The notes: generated by a model from the letters alone, not told the origin. A DNA stretch of 64,000 bases from Prosthecomicrobium pneumaticum (GCF_014199915.1 NZ_JACHOO010000010.1:107298-171297); one strand, 5' to 3'. Positions 54,120 to 63,556 are shown, numbered from the stretch's first letter. Translations and numbers: made by a program.

Positions 54120-55334
54120 ATGGCGTCAACGGATGTGAGCGGTCCGCCGGTGGACCGTACGTCGTCTCTGATCAACAATCCGCGCTTCCGCGGTCTCTTC
54201 TACCAGGTCGCGCTCATTCTCGTCGTCGGCTGGATCGGCTACGACATCTATTCGAATGCGCTCGACAATCTGCGCCGGCTCAATCTCGTTCCGGGCGACG
54301 GCTTTCTCGACCGCACCGCCGGCTTCGGCATCATCCAGTCGCTGATCGACTATTCCGAGGCGTCGAGCTATCGCCGGGCGTTGTTCGTCGGGCTCATCAA
54401 CACGCTGCTCGTCGCTGTGCTCGGCATCGTCTTCGCGACCCTTCTCGGCTTTCTGATCGGCATCGCCCGGCTCTCGCGCAACTGGCTGATCGCCAAGATC
54501 GCGGCCGCCTATGTCGAGATCTTCCGCAACACGCCGCTGCTCCTGCAGATCTTCTTCTGGTATTTCGCGGTGCTCCGCTCCGTGCCGGACATGCGCTCGA
54601 AATGGAGTCTGTTCGGGATCGCTCACCTCAACATCGGCGGTGTCTACCTGCCACGCCCGGTGTTCGGTCCGGATGCCGGCCTGATCGGCATCGCGCTGCT
54701 CGGCGGCGTCGCCGTCTCGATCATCGTCTCCAGCTGGGCGGCGTCGCGCCGGGAGGAGCTCGGCCGTCCGCCGCGGGTCTGGCCCGTCCATCTGGCGCTG
54801 ATCGTCGGCCTGCCGGTGCTCGTCTTCTTCCTCGTCGGGCGCCCGATCTCCTTCAGCATGCCGGTGTTCAACGAGACCGGACCGCTCTTGCGGCGCGGCT
54901 TCGAACGCGGCAGCGGCCTCGTCGTCATCCCCGAGCTCGTCGGGCTCCTGCTCGCCCTCACCATCTACACCGCGGCCTACATCGCCGAGATCGTGCGCGC
55001 GGGCATCAGGGCGGTGAGTCACGGCCAGACGGAGGCCGCCTCCTCGCTCGGCCTGCGGCCCGGCCAGACGCTGCGTCTCGTCGTCGTGCCGCAGGCGATG
55101 CGGGTGATCATCCCGCCGCTCACCAACCAGTTCCTCAACCTGACGAAGAACTCCTCGCTCGCGGTCGCGATCGCCTATCCCGATCTCGTCTCGGTCGGCG
55201 GCACCGTGCTCAACCAGACCGGCCGTGCGGTGGAGATCGTGGGCGTCTGGATGGCAGTGTATCTGGGGCTCAGCGTGCTCACCTCGATCATCATGAACGC
55301 CTTCAACCGGCGCGTCGCGCTGGTCGAGCGCTAG
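54120..55334 (+). CDS. aapQ: General L-amino-acid ABC transporter permease
   Basis: 404 residues with about eight membrane helices. The HisMQ-type loop QTEAASSLGLRPGQTLRLVVVPQAM-like region occurs late in the protein. The long N-terminal part (YSEASSYRRALFVGLINTLLV) is typical of AapQ. ATG at 54120 has AGAGGGGAT directly upstream. It pairs with AapM. Confidence 0.94.
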   Translation: MASTDVSGPPVDRTSSLINNPRFRGLFYQVALILVVGWIGYDIYSNALDNLRRLNLVPGDGFLDRTAGFGIIQSLIDYSEASSYRRALFVGLINTLLVAVLGIVFATLLGFLIGIARLSRNWLIAKIAAAYVEIFRNTPLLLQIFFWYFAVLRSVPDMRSKWSLFGIAHLNIGGVYLPRPVFGPDAGLIGIALLGGVAVSIIVSSWAASRREELGRPPRVWPVHLALIVGLPVLVFFLVGRPISFSMPVFNETGPLLRRGFERGSGLVVIPELVGLLLALTIYTAAYIAEIVRAGIRAVSHGQTEAASSLGLRPGQTLRLVVVPQAMRVIIPPLTNQFLNLTKNSSLAVAIAYPDLVSVGGTVLNQTGRAVEIVGVWMAVYLGLSVLTSIIMNAFNRRVALVER

Positions 55335-55347
55335 GGGGAGCGGCCGG

Positions 55348-56682
55348 ATGAGCAACCCGTCCGTCTATGTCCGCGCCGCGATGGCACCGGCCCAGCCGGC
55401 GCCGCGCTCGACCGTCGGCGTCGCCGGCTGGCTGCGGACCAACCTGTTTTCGAGTCTGTGGAACACGGTCCTGACGCTGCTCGCGATCGCCCTGATCGTG
55501 TCAATCGTCGTGCCGACCGTGCGCTTCACCCTCGTCGATGCCGTGTGGAGCGGCGAGGGCCGCGAGGCCTGCCTCGCCGCGAATGGCGCCTGCTGGGCCT
55601 ATGTGAAGGCCTATCTGCCGCAGTTCATCTATGGCCGGTATCCGATCGACGAGCGCTGGCGGGTCGATCTCGTCTACGCCATGCTGGCGCTCGGGCTCGT
55701 GCTCCTGATGGTGCCGCGCATCCCGGCGAAGGGCGCGACGCTCGCCTTCATGCTGCTGGTCTTCCCGGTCGTCGCCTTCGTGCTCTTGACCGGCGGCGGT
55801 CTGGAACTCGACGGCGGGCTGATTCCCGACGACGTGATGGCACCCTCGGCGTTCCGCTTCTGGATCGAATATGGCGCCGTCTGCGCCGTGCTCCTTGCGC
55901 TTGCCGCGGCGCTCGCCGCCTGGCAGGGCGCTTCCGTCGCCCGCACGCTGCGCAATCTCGCCGCCGCGCTCGCCGTGCTCGCGGTCGTGCTCCTCGCGGT
56001 GTCCGTCGATGTCGGTCTCGAACATGTCGAGACCGCGAACTGGGGCGGCATGCTCGTGACGCTGGTCGTCGCGGTCACCGGCATGACGGCGTCGATGCCG
56101 CTCGGTGTGCTGCTCGCGCTCGGGCGGCGGTCCAACATGCCGGTGGTGCGGCTCGCCTCCGTGGTGTTCATCGAGGTCTGGCGCGGCGTGCCGCTGATCA
56201 CCGTGCTCTTCATGTCCTCGGTGATGCTGCCGCTCTTCCTGCCCTCGGGCGTGACGATCGACAAGCTGTTCCGGGCGCTGGTCGGCGTCGCCCTCTTCAA
56301 CTCGGCCTATATGGCGGAGGTGATCCGAGGCGGCCTGCAGGCGATCCCGCGCGGCCAGTACGAGGCGGCCCGCGCGCTCGGCCTCGGCTACTGGCAGATG
56401 ATGCGGATGATCGTGCTGCCGCAGGCGCTGCGGCTCGTCATCCCCGGCATCGTCGGCTCCTTCATCTCGCTGTTCAAGGACACCACGCTCGTCCTGATCA
56501 TCGGCCTGTTCGATTTCCTCGGCCAGATCCAGGCTTCGGCGAACAGCGCCACCTGGGCCTCGCCGGTCACCGGGATCAGCGGCTATATCTTCGCCGCCTT
56601 CGTCTACTGGATCTTCTGTTTCGGCATGTCGCAATATGCCGGCTTCGTCGAGCGGCGGCTCGATACCGGCTACAAGAGATGA
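55348..56682 (+). CDS. aapM: General L-amino-acid ABC transporter permease
   Basis: 444 residues, longer than AapQ because of extra helices and periplasmic loops before residue 220. The permease core includes FIEVWRGVPLITVLFM, FNSAYMAEVIRGGLQAIPRG and the EAA-like QYEAARALGLGYWQM. GGGGGAGCGGCCGG precedes ATG 55348, 13 bases after aapQ. Confidence 0.94.
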   Translation: MSNPSVYVRAAMAPAQPAPRSTVGVAGWLRTNLFSSLWNTVLTLLAIALIVSIVVPTVRFTLVDAVWSGEGREACLAANGACWAYVKAYLPQFIYGRYPIDERWRVDLVYAMLALGLVLLMVPRIPAKGATLAFMLLVFPVVAFVLLTGGGLELDGGLIPDDVMAPSAFRFWIEYGAVCAVLLALAAALAAWQGASVARTLRNLAAALAVLAVVLLAVSVDVGLEHVETANWGGMLVTLVVAVTGMTASMPLGVLLALGRRSNMPVVRLASVVFIEVWRGVPLITVLFMSSVMLPLFLPSGVTIDKLFRALVGVALFNSAYMAEVIRGGLQAIPRGQYEAARALGLGYWQMMRMIVLPQALRLVIPGIVGSFISLFKDTTLVLIIGLFDFLGQIQASANSATWASPVTGISGYIFAAFVYWIFCFGMSQYAGFVERRLDTGYKR

Positions 56683-56697
56683 ACAAGGGGAGAGACG

Positions 56698-57501
56698 ATG
56701 TCGGACGTTAGCGCCGCCCCCGGCGAGGAACTGGCCGTCGACCGGTCGAAGATGCGGGTGTCGAGTACCGAGGTGGCGATCGAGATGGTCGACGTCAACA
56801 AATGGTACGGCGAGTTCCACGTTCTGCGCGACATCAACCTCAAGGTGATGCGCGGCGAGCGGATCGTCGTCGCCGGCCCGTCGGGCTCGGGCAAATCGAC
56901 CATGATCCGCTGCATCAACCGGCTCGAGGAGCACCAGAAGGGCCGCATCGTCGTCGACGGCAAGGAACTCACCAACGACCTGCGCAAGATCGACGAGGTG
57001 CGGCGCGAGGTCGGCATGGTGTTCCAGCACTTCAACCTCTTTCCGCACCTCACGATCCTCGAGAATCTGACGCTCGCGCCGATCCATGTCCGCCGCATGC
57101 CCCGGCGCGAGGCGGAGGAGGTGGCGATGCTCTATCTGAAGCGGGTCAAGATCCCCGAGCAGGCGCACAAATATCCGGGCCAGCTCTCCGGCGGCCAGCA
57201 GCAGCGCGTCGCCATCGCCCGCTCGCTCTGCATGAATCCGCGCGTCATGCTGTTCGACGAGCCGACCTCGGCGCTCGATCCGGAAATGATCAAGGAAGTG
57301 CTCGACGTGATGGTCGGCCTCGCCGAGGAGGGGATGACCATGGTCTGCGTGACGCACGAAATGGGCTTCGCCCGCCAGGTCGCGAACCGCGTGATCTTCA
57401 TGGATGCCGGCCAGATCGTCGAGCAGAACGAGCCGGAAGCCTTCTTCACCAATCCGCAGCACGACCGGACCAAGCTCTTCCTCAGCCAGATCCTGCACTG
57501 A
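56698..57501 (+). CDS. aapP: General L-amino-acid ABC transporter ATP-binding protein
   Basis: 267 residues: Walker [13 protein letters not shown]-loop [11 protein letters not shown], signature [15 protein letters not shown], Walker [16 protein letters not shown] and H-loop [10 protein letters not shown], all of the GlnQ/AapP family. GGGGAGAGACG precedes the ATG. It is the last gene of the operon, with a strong terminator 49 bases after the stop. Confidence 0.95.
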   Translation: MSDVSAAPGEELAVDRSKMRVSSTEVAIEMVDVNKWYGEFHVLRDINLKVMRGERIVVAGPSGSGKSTMIRCINRLEEHQKGRIVVDGKELTNDLRKIDEVRREVGMVFQHFNLFPHLTILENLTLAPIHVRRMPRREAEEVAMLYLKRVKIPEQAHKYPGQLSGGQQQRVAIARSLCMNPRVMLFDEPTSALDPEMIKEVLDVMVGLAEEGMTMVCVTHEMGFARQVANRVIFMDAGQIVEQNEPEAFFTNPQHDRTKLFLSQILH

Positions 57502-57549
57502 GGGCCGCCGTCTGCCGGGGCCGGTCCCGGCCGGCGGTGCGGAAACGAA

Positions 57550-57575
57550 AAAGGGGCGCCGCGAGGCGCCCCTTT
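57550..57575. terminator. Rho-independent terminator between aapP and the OmpA-family gene
   Basis: AAAGGGGCGCC (57550-57560) pairs perfectly with GGCGCCCCTTT (57565-57575) around GCGA. It lies between convergent genes and offers T-rich 3' ends on both strands. Confidence 0.88.
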
Positions 57576-57593
57576 GTCGTGTGGGTCGACGGG

Positions 57594-59363
57594 TTACCGG
57601 CCGCTGTTGAGCAGGCCGCCGATCGGGCGGATCGCGACGCGGCGGTTGGCGCGTTCCGGTCCGTCCGTCGGGATCTTCAGCTCCTCCTCGCCATAGCCTT
57701 GCGTGACAAGGTTTTCCGGCGGGATATTGAAGTATTCCGTGAGGATCGAGGCGACCGACTCGGCGCGGCGGTCCGAGAGTTCGAGGTTCGACAGTTCCGT
57801 GCCCACGGCGTCCGTGTGGCCCTCGATCAGATAGACGGCATTCGGGTTGCGCCGGATGGCGCGGGCGAGCGCCTGGCCGAGCGCGTCGAGCTTGTCGATC
57901 TCGCCGCCCCGGACCTCGGCCGAACCGGTGTCGAAGGTGATCGCATCGAGATCGATGCGGCGCATCTTGTCGCGCAGCCGCCGGTTCTGGCGGATCTCGT
58001 CGAGCGTGTAATCACGCTCGACCCGCGCGACCGGCGGCGCCTCGAGGGCGCGTTCGATGTCCCGCGCGTTCGCCCGGTCGGCATCGACGATATACTCGTC
58101 GCGTGGAATGTCGATCACCACGGGCGGCAGATCGAGACCGAAGTCGAAGTCCGGGCGGTCGCGATCCCGCCGCGGCCGGTCGCGCCGATCGCGGACATTG
58201 TCGATCAGCACCGTCTCGTCGCCGTTCCGGTCGATCCGGATGCGGCGGATGAGATTGCCGTCGCGATCCGTCACAGTCACGATCTGTACGCCGTTCGGCC
58301 GCGTGATGGTGGTGACACGGTCGCCGTTCGGCCGCACCTCCTCCTCGACATCGCGCGCATCGCGGCGGAAGCGCCGCGTATCGTCGTGCTGGATCGTCAC
58401 ACCTTCATCCGTGCGGATGATGATGCGGCCATCGTCGCGCCGGATGATCTCCGCATCGCCGTCGCGCCGCCGATCGGGCCGGCCTTCGCCCCGGTCGCGG
58501 CCGTTCTCGTCGCGACGATCACCGCGGTCGCGTCCGTCGCGCGGAGGCGGCGGCGTGCCATCCCGCGGCGGCGGGCCGGCATCGCGGTCGCGCGGCTGGC
58601 CGTCGCGATCACGCGGTCGATCGCGATCGCGGCGGGGCTCCTCGGCCGGGGGGGCCGCTTGGGGCGGAGGGGGCGGCGGCGCAGCCTCGGGAGCAGGCGG
58701 GGGCGGAGCGGCTTCCGGCGGCGGCGCGGGCTGCTCGTCGCGATCCCGCCGACGCTCGCGCTCGCGGCGCGGCGGCTCCTCGGCCGGCGGCGCAGCCTCG
58801 GGAGCGGGCGGCGGGGGTGCAGCTTCGGGCGCCGGCGGCGGCGGGGCGGCTTCCGGCGCGGGCGGGGGCTGGGCCTCTTCGTCCCGGTCGCGGCGACGCT
58901 CGCGGCGCGGCGGTTCCTCCGCCGGCGGCGCGGCCTCGGGCGGTGATGCGGCTTCCGGAGCCGGCTGGGCCTCTTCGTCCCGGTCGCGGCGACGCTCGCG
59001 GCGCGGCGGTTCCTCCGCCGGCGGCGCGGCCTGTTCGGCCGGTGCGGCCTCCGGGGCGGGCTCCTCGGCGCGCTCGCGCCGGCGCTCGCGCGGCGGTTCC
59101 TCGCCGCCGGCGCCCTGCGCCGCCTTCAATTCCTGCAGCGCGCGGGCGAGCGCACGGCGGGCGGCGCGGACATCGCCGCCGCTCGCTTCCGCGTCGCGCA
59201 GCGCCGCCTCCGCCTCGTCGACCGCGGCCTGCGCCGCGGCGACGCGGCCGTCCGCCTGTGCGAGCACGATCGGCGCCTCGCTGGCCGCCGCCGCGATGCC
59301 CGCCGGCGCGGCGAGCGCGATCGCCGCGACCGTGCCGAGCAGGATGATCCTCGAAGTGCTCAT
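57594..59363 (-). CDS. OmpA-family protein with long Pro/Arg/Glu-rich low-complexity region
   Basis: 589 residues. A signal peptide (ILLGTVAAIALAAPAGIAAAA) precedes an Ala-rich coiled coil (about 38-83), then about 245 residues of repeats such as PPAEEPPRRERRRDRDEE and PAPEAAPPP (about 85-330). A charged segment with NGxxV/DGNLI beta repeats (about 335-420) follows. The C-terminal OmpA/MotB domain (about 472-589) has FDTGSAEV, EGHTDAVG and NLELSDRRAESV with the peptidoglycan-contacting residues. It probably bridges outer membrane and cell wall with a flexible charged linker. There is no N-terminal beta-barrel. Confidence 0.88.
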   Translation of the reverse strand: MSTSRIILLGTVAAIALAAPAGIAAAASEAPIVLAQADGRVAAAQAAVDEAEAALRDAEASGGDVRAARRALARALQELKAAQGAGGEEPPRERRRERAEEPAPEAAPAEQAAPPAEEPPRRERRRDRDEEAQPAPEAASPPEAAPPAEEPPRRERRRDRDEEAQPPPAPEAAPPPPAPEAAPPPPAPEAAPPAEEPPRRERERRRDRDEQPAPPPEAAPPPPAPEAAPPPPPPQAAPPAEEPRRDRDRPRDRDGQPRDRDAGPPPRDGTPPPPRDGRDRGDRRDENGRDRGEGRPDRRRDGDAEIIRRDDGRIIIRTDEGVTIQHDDTRRFRRDARDVEEEVRPNGDRVTTITRPNGVQIVTVTDRDGNLIRRIRIDRNGDETVLIDNVRDRRDRPRRDRDRPDFDFGLDLPPVVIDIPRDEYIVDADRANARDIERALEAPPVARVERDYTLDEIRQNRRLRDKMRRIDLDAITFDTGSAEVRGGEIDKLDALGQALARAIRRNPNAVYLIEGHTDAVGTELSNLELSDRRAESVASILTEYFNIPPENLVTQGYGEEELKIPTDGPERANRRVAIRPIGGLLNSGR

Positions 59364-59481
59364 GAACGTTCCTTCTTCTGCCGGCCCGGCGTTCGGGACG
59401 CCGGGGCCGCCCCCATTGGCCGCATTCTCTGTTTCATCGGCGCCGGATCGCGGCACCCTGGCGGCGAGACTGCCGCAGGGC

Positions 59482-59500
59482 GCCTGAACCGTGCCTGAAC
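59482..59500 (-). promoter_or_regulatory. Direct repeat GTTCAGGC x2, 11-base period, upstream of the OmpA-family gene
   Basis: On the minus strand GTTCAGGC occurs twice (59500-59493 and 59489-59482), one helical turn apart, about 120 bases upstream of the start at 59363. Eleven-base direct repeats are typical sites of OmpR/PhoB-type response regulators, so envelope-stress control is possible. This lies in the 196-base gap before the sulfurtransferase gene. Confidence 0.45.
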
Positions 59501-59559
59501 GCAAAATGGCGCCATTCGGGCGAAGTTCCGGCGGATGTCGGCCGCCCGGGGTGGGCCGC

Positions 59560-60405
59560 TCAGTCGGCGGGGCCGGTGACGACCGCGGTCTCCGGCCGGC
59601 CGCCCCATTCCGCCCAGGAACCGTCATAGATCTTCGGTTGCGGCGCGCCGATCGTTTCGAGCGCCAGCGCCACGACGGCGGCCGTGACGCCGGAGCCGCA
59701 GCTCGCGATCACCGGGCGCGTCGGGTCGACGCCTGCGTCGGCGAAGAGCGCGGCGAGCGCGGCGCCGTCCTTGAGCCGGCCGTCGGCGATCACCGCGCTC
59801 GCCGGCACGTTGCGGGCGCCCGGCATGTGGCCGGAGCGCAGGCCCGGGCGCGGCTCGGGCGCCTCGCCGCGGAAGCGGTCGCCGGGGCGGGCGTCGACCA
59901 CCTGCACGCCGTCCGCGCCGAGCGCCGCGGCGACGGTCCCGATCCCGGCGACGGCCTCGGCATCGAGCGCGGCGTGGAAGGTCGCCGCCTCCGGAGCGGC
60001 GTCGCCGCTCTCGAGCGGCCGGCCCTCGGCGCGCCATTGCGGCAGGCCTCCATCGAGCACGAACACGTCGCGGGCGCCGAAGACGCGCAGCGTCCAGCGC
60101 ACGCGCGGTGCGGAGAAGAGGCCGGCGCCGTCATAGACGACGATCGTGTCGGTGTCGGAGAGGCCGAGCGCACCCATCGCGGCGGCGAAATCCCCCGCCG
60201 AGGGCAGCATGTGCGGCAGCGGCGAGGCACGGTCGGAGATCGCGTCGATGTCGAAGAACACGGCGCCGGGGATGTGGCCGGCGCGGTATTCGGCGAGCGC
60301 GTCGCGGTTGGCGGCGGGCAGATACCAGGAGGCGTCGACCACCTTCACCCCCGGCGCGCCGAGCCGTTCGGCGAGCCATTCGGTCGAGACGAGCGGGCCG
60401 GTCAT
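59560..60405 (-). CDS. sseA: 3-mercaptopyruvate/thiosulfate sulfurtransferase
   Basis: 281 residues with two rhodanese domains. The catalytic loop ASCGSGVTAAVVALALE has the CGSGVTA sequence of mercaptopyruvate sulfurtransferases. CRTG-like residues of thiosulfate rhodaneses are absent. The N-terminal domain (VVDASWYLPAANRD, GHIPGAVFFDID) is the non-catalytic repeat. It moves sulfur from mercaptopyruvate to thiol acceptors. It lies 11 bases after alaX in an operon with cysK. Confidence 0.93.
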   Translation of the reverse strand: MTGPLVSTEWLAERLGAPGVKVVDASWYLPAANRDALAEYRAGHIPGAVFFDIDAISDRASPLPHMLPSAGDFAAAMGALGLSDTDTIVVYDGAGLFSAPRVRWTLRVFGARDVFVLDGGLPQWRAEGRPLESGDAAPEAATFHAALDAEAVAGIGTVAAALGADGVQVVDARPGDRFRGEAPEPRPGLRSGHMPGARNVPASAVIADGRLKDGAALAALFADAGVDPTRPVIASCGSGVTAAVVALALETIGAPQPKIYDGSWAEWGGRPETAVVTGPAD

Positions 60406-60416
60406 CGGATGTTCCC

Positions 60417-61136
60417 TTACACGAGGCGGATGCGGACGCGGCGGTTCTGGCGGCCCTTGTTCTCGATCTTGGCGATCGCGAGCGGCCCGATCTCGGCGGT
60501 CGAGGCGACATGGGTGCCGCCGCAGGGCTGCAGGTCGACGGAGCCGATCCGCACCAGCCGGACCCGGCCGCTGCCCATCGGCGGCTTGACGCTCATCGTC
60601 TTGACGAGACCGGGATTGGCGAGCAGCTCCTCGTCGGTGATCCACTCCGTCGTCACCGGATGATCGCCCGAAACAAGGGCGTTGAGCTTCTCCTCGATCT
60701 CCTCCTTCGCCGGCACGGTGCCGTCGATATCGAAATCGAGATGGCCTTCTTCCGGGCCGATCCGCCCGCCGGTGACCGGGAAGGGGAGGACGACCGAGAG
60801 GAGGTGCAGCCCGGTGTGGATCCGCATGTGGCCCTGCCGGCTCGGCCAGTCGACCGCGAGGCTCACCCGCTCGCCGACCTCCGGAGGCACGGCGCCCTCC
60901 GGCAGGACGTGGACCACCTCGCTCTTCGTCTCGCCATAGACCGTCGTCGCAACGGGGAGAATCGAACCGTCGGCGCGGATCAGCTCGCCGCGGTCGCCGG
61001 GCTGGCCGCCGCCGGTCGGGTAGAAGACCGTGCGGTCGAGGATGACGCCGCCCCGCTCGTTGACGGCGAGAACCGTCGCCTCGGCGCGGGTCTCATAGGC
61101 GTCGTCGCGAAAGAGCAGGGCAGTCTCGAAGGCCAT
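60417..61136 (-). CDS. Alanyl-tRNA editing protein (AlaX-like)
   Basis: 239 residues. The AlaRS editing-domain fold has zinc ligands in RIHTGLHLLS and LQPCGGTHVAS. The N-terminal FYPTGGGQPGDRG loop is diagnostic. Free-standing AlaX proteins deacylate mischarged Ser- or Gly-tRNA(Ala). The ATG at 61136 overlaps the cysK stop (TGATG), tying it to cysteine metabolism. Confidence 0.93.
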   Translation of the reverse strand: MAFETALLFRDDAYETRAEATVLAVNERGGVILDRTVFYPTGGGQPGDRGELIRADGSILPVATTVYGETKSEVVHVLPEGAVPPEVGERVSLAVDWPSRQGHMRIHTGLHLLSVVLPFPVTGGRIGPEEGHLDFDIDGTVPAKEEIEEKLNALVSGDHPVTTEWITDEELLANPGLVKTMSVKPPMGSGRVRLVRIGSVDLQPCGGTHVASTAEIGPLAIAKIENKGRQNRRVRIRLV

Positions 61137-62176
61137 CAGGTCACCGGCTCATAGGGAATGGCGATGTCGCTCCGGCGCTCGAGAAAGGCCGGCACGGGCA
61201 GGCCCTTGTCGCGCAGGAAGGCGGGGTTGAAGAGCTTCGACTGATAGCGGCTGCCATAGTCGCAGAGAATGGTGACGATGCGGTGGCCGGGCCCCAGCTC
61301 GCGCGCCATGCGGATGGCGCCGGCGATGTTGACGCCGGACGAGCCGCCGAGCACCAGCCCCTCGTGCTCGGCGAGGTCGAACACCAATCGCACCGCCTCC
61401 TGGTCCTCGATCCGCCAGGCCTTGTCGACCGGCGCGCCCTCGAGATTGGCGGTGATGCGGCCCTGTCCGATGCCCTCGGTGATCGAGGAGCCCTCGGCCT
61501 TCAGCACGCCTTCCGTATACCAGGAATAGAGCGCCGCGCCGGGCGGGTCGGCAAGGCCGATGGCGATCGAGGGATCGCGCTCCTTGAGCGCGATGCCGAC
61601 GCCGGCGAGCGTGCCGCCCGAGCCGACCGCGCAGACGAAGCCGTCGATCCGCCCGTCCATGTCGCGCCAGATCTCCGGCCCGGTGCCCTCGATATGGGCC
61701 TGCCGGTTGGCGACATTGTCGAACTGGTTGGCCCAGACCGCGCCGTCCGGTTCGGTGGCGGCGAGCTCATCGGCGAGCCGGCCCGACAGTTTCACGTAAT
61801 TGTTCGGGTTCTTGTAGGGGACGGCGGGCACCTCGACGAGCGTTGCGCCGGCGAGCCGCAGCGCGTCCTTCTTCTCCTGGCTCTGCGTCTCCGGGATGAC
61901 GATCACCGTGCGGAATCCCAGCGCGCCGCCGACGAGGGCGAGGCCGATGCCGGTATTGCCCGCGGTGCCCTCGACGATCGTGCCACCGGGCCGCAGCACT
62001 CCGCGGGCGATCGCATCGCGGACGATGAACAGCGCGGCGCGGTCCTTGACCGACTGGCCGGGATTGAGGAACTCGGCCTTGCCGTAGATCTCGCAGCCGG
62101 TCGCCTCGGAGGCGCGGTTGAGCCGGATCAGCGGCGTGTTGCCGATGGTGTCGAGGACGGAGGCGGCTGGGGGCAT
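61136..62176 (-). CDS. cysK: Cysteine synthase A-type PLP enzyme
   Basis: 346 residues, longer than classic CysK (about 320). The PLP lysine is in NPGQSVKDRAAL, the substrate loop is GTAGNTGIG, and the phosphate-binding loop GSGGTLAGV. It makes cysteine from O-acetylserine and sulfide, although some long homologues also act as cysteine desulfhydrases. ATG at 62176 (MPPAASVLDTIGNTPL) is the natural start. It is the first gene of cysK-alaX-sseA. Confidence 0.92.
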   Translation of the reverse strand: MPPAASVLDTIGNTPLIRLNRASEATGCEIYGKAEFLNPGQSVKDRAALFIVRDAIARGVLRPGGTIVEGTAGNTGIGLALVGGALGFRTVIVIPETQSQEKKDALRLAGATLVEVPAVPYKNPNNYVKLSGRLADELAATEPDGAVWANQFDNVANRQAHIEGTGPEIWRDMDGRIDGFVCAVGSGGTLAGVGIALKERDPSIAIGLADPPGAALYSWYTEGVLKAEGSSITEGIGQGRITANLEGAPVDKAWRIEDQEAVRLVFDLAEHEGLVLGGSSGVNIAGAIRMARELGPGHRIVTILCDYGSRYQSKLFNPAFLRDKGLPVPAFLERRSDIAIPYEPVT

Positions 62177-62270
62177 GGAGTCCTTCGTGTGGCGCCGGCC
62201 CTCTGCGACCTGAGCGGGACGGAAGCCGAAACTAATGCCTCGGCCCGGGCCTATCAAGGAATGGACGTCT

Positions 62271-63326
62271 TCATCTCCCGCCCGCGGGAGAAGGACGTTC
62301 GGCAAGGCCGCCGTCGGGGCGCGGCCGCAGCCGCAGGAAGGCCGGCCGCTCGAAGAGGAAGCGCGCCGGCGTGTCCCGCACGAGCCGGGCGAGTGCAACC
62401 GGCATCGCCACGGCGGTTGCGCTGACGACGAGAGAGGTGGTGCCGAGATCGAAGAGGCCGAGCTTCAGCAGCACGACACGCGCGATCGCCATCGGCAGGA
62501 AGAAGGCGAGATAGACGACGATCGAGCGGCTGCCGAGCGCCCGCAACCAGCCCGCGGCGCGGAGCGGGGCCGCGAGCGCCGCCCCGGTCACCACCGCGCC
62601 GGCGCCGAGAAAGCCGAGCAGAAGGCCGAGGCCGGGCACCTCCGAGACGCCGGTCGCGACCGCCGCGCCGTTCGCGATCCCCCAGGCGATCAGTCCGCCG
62701 AGGGCCGCCGCCCGGTGCCGCGCCGCGGCGTCCGCGAGGCGGAAGATCGCCGGCGCGAGGGCGTAGCCGGCATAGAAATAGACGAAGCGGGCGGCGAATT
62801 CGTCGGGCACCATCCAACCCGTGTCGATGCGCGCGACCTGCAGCGCCGCCGCCGCGGCGAGCACGAGCGGCCCGGGCACGCCGCGCAGCACTTTCGCGAC
62901 GACGAAGAAGATCGGCAGCAGATAGATGAACCAGAGCGTGCCGAACGGATCGATGAAGGCGAGCAGATAGGCCTGAAAGGCCGCCTCGGCGCCCCCTTCG
63001 GCCGCCATGCCGGGCGCCTTGAAGGCGAACTGGATGGTCAGCCACAGGACGTAGAAATAGGCGAAGTGGAGGACCTTGCGGTCGAGATGGTCGCGCCAGG
63101 GGCGGTCGATCACCCGGGCGAGAAAGAGGCCGGAGATCATGAAGAAGTCCGGCATGCGGAAGGGCTTCGCGAAGGCGACGACATGCGTCATCCAGCCTTG
63201 GGCACCCGCCGCCTTCTCGACGCCGAGCGTCGAGTGCATCACCACGACCATGACGATGCAGAACCCCTTGGCGATGTCGACCCAGTCGACCCGCCCCGTT
63301 CCCGTGCCCCTCGGCATGCCTGTCAT
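62271..63326 (-). CDS. Acyltransferase 3-family membrane protein
   Basis: 351 residues, about ten membrane helices. The N-terminal DWVDIAKGFCIVMVVVMHST contains the conserved His used in acyl transfer by this family, followed by RMPDFFMISGLFLA. Members O-acetylate surface sugars or other exported molecules. ATG at 63326 has no strong ribosome site; an in-frame ATG at 63317 is an alternative. No clear operon partners are seen. Confidence 0.9.
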   Translation of the reverse strand: MTGMPRGTGTGRVDWVDIAKGFCIVMVVVMHSTLGVEKAAGAQGWMTHVVAFAKPFRMPDFFMISGLFLARVIDRPWRDHLDRKVLHFAYFYVLWLTIQFAFKAPGMAAEGGAEAAFQAYLLAFIDPFGTLWFIYLLPIFFVVAKVLRGVPGPLVLAAAAALQVARIDTGWMVPDEFAARFVYFYAGYALAPAIFRLADAAARHRAAALGGLIAWGIANGAAVATGVSEVPGLGLLLGFLGAGAVVTGAALAAPLRAAGWLRALGSRSIVVYLAFFLPMAIARVVLLKLGLFDLGTTSLVVSATAVAMPVALARLVRDTPARFLFERPAFLRLRPRPDGGLAERPSPAGGR

Positions 63327-63376
63327 AGGCGGAGAGAAACAGCGCCGCGGCCGGCTTGTAAAGCGCCGCCGTCCAC

Positions 63377-63556
63377 TCAGGCCGCGTGAGCACCCCGCTG
63401 GGCTTCGGGCTTGCGCAGCGGCGGCCGCTCGTCGGCATTCGGCCCGGCGAGCGCGAGAATGGCATCGAGCCGGCGCGGATAGGGGCCGATGCGCGTGCCG
63501 TTGGGGCGGACGATGAAATAGGATCCGGGCGAAACGTAGCGAATCTCGGCGTTCAT
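63377..63556 (-). CDS. Small conserved-type hypothetical protein
   Basis: 59 residues beginning MNAEIRYVSPGSYFIVRPNG, with TRIGPYPRRLDAILALAG following and a Pro/Arg-rich tail. The compact beta-rich start and GGAGGTCGCGCC before ATG 63556 support a real gene. The longer frame upstream runs into dispersed-repeat DNA. I do not recognise a named family. Confidence 0.6.
   Translation of the reverse strand: MNAEIRYVSPGSYFIVRPNGTRIGPYPRRLDAILALAGPNADERPPLRKPEAQRGAHAA

Noticed and set aside
58057..59487. A Ser/Gly/Arg-rich plus-strand frame opposite the OmpA-family gene
   Set aside because: It is the reverse reading of the Pro/Arg/Glu low-complexity DNA; no start site or domain supports it.
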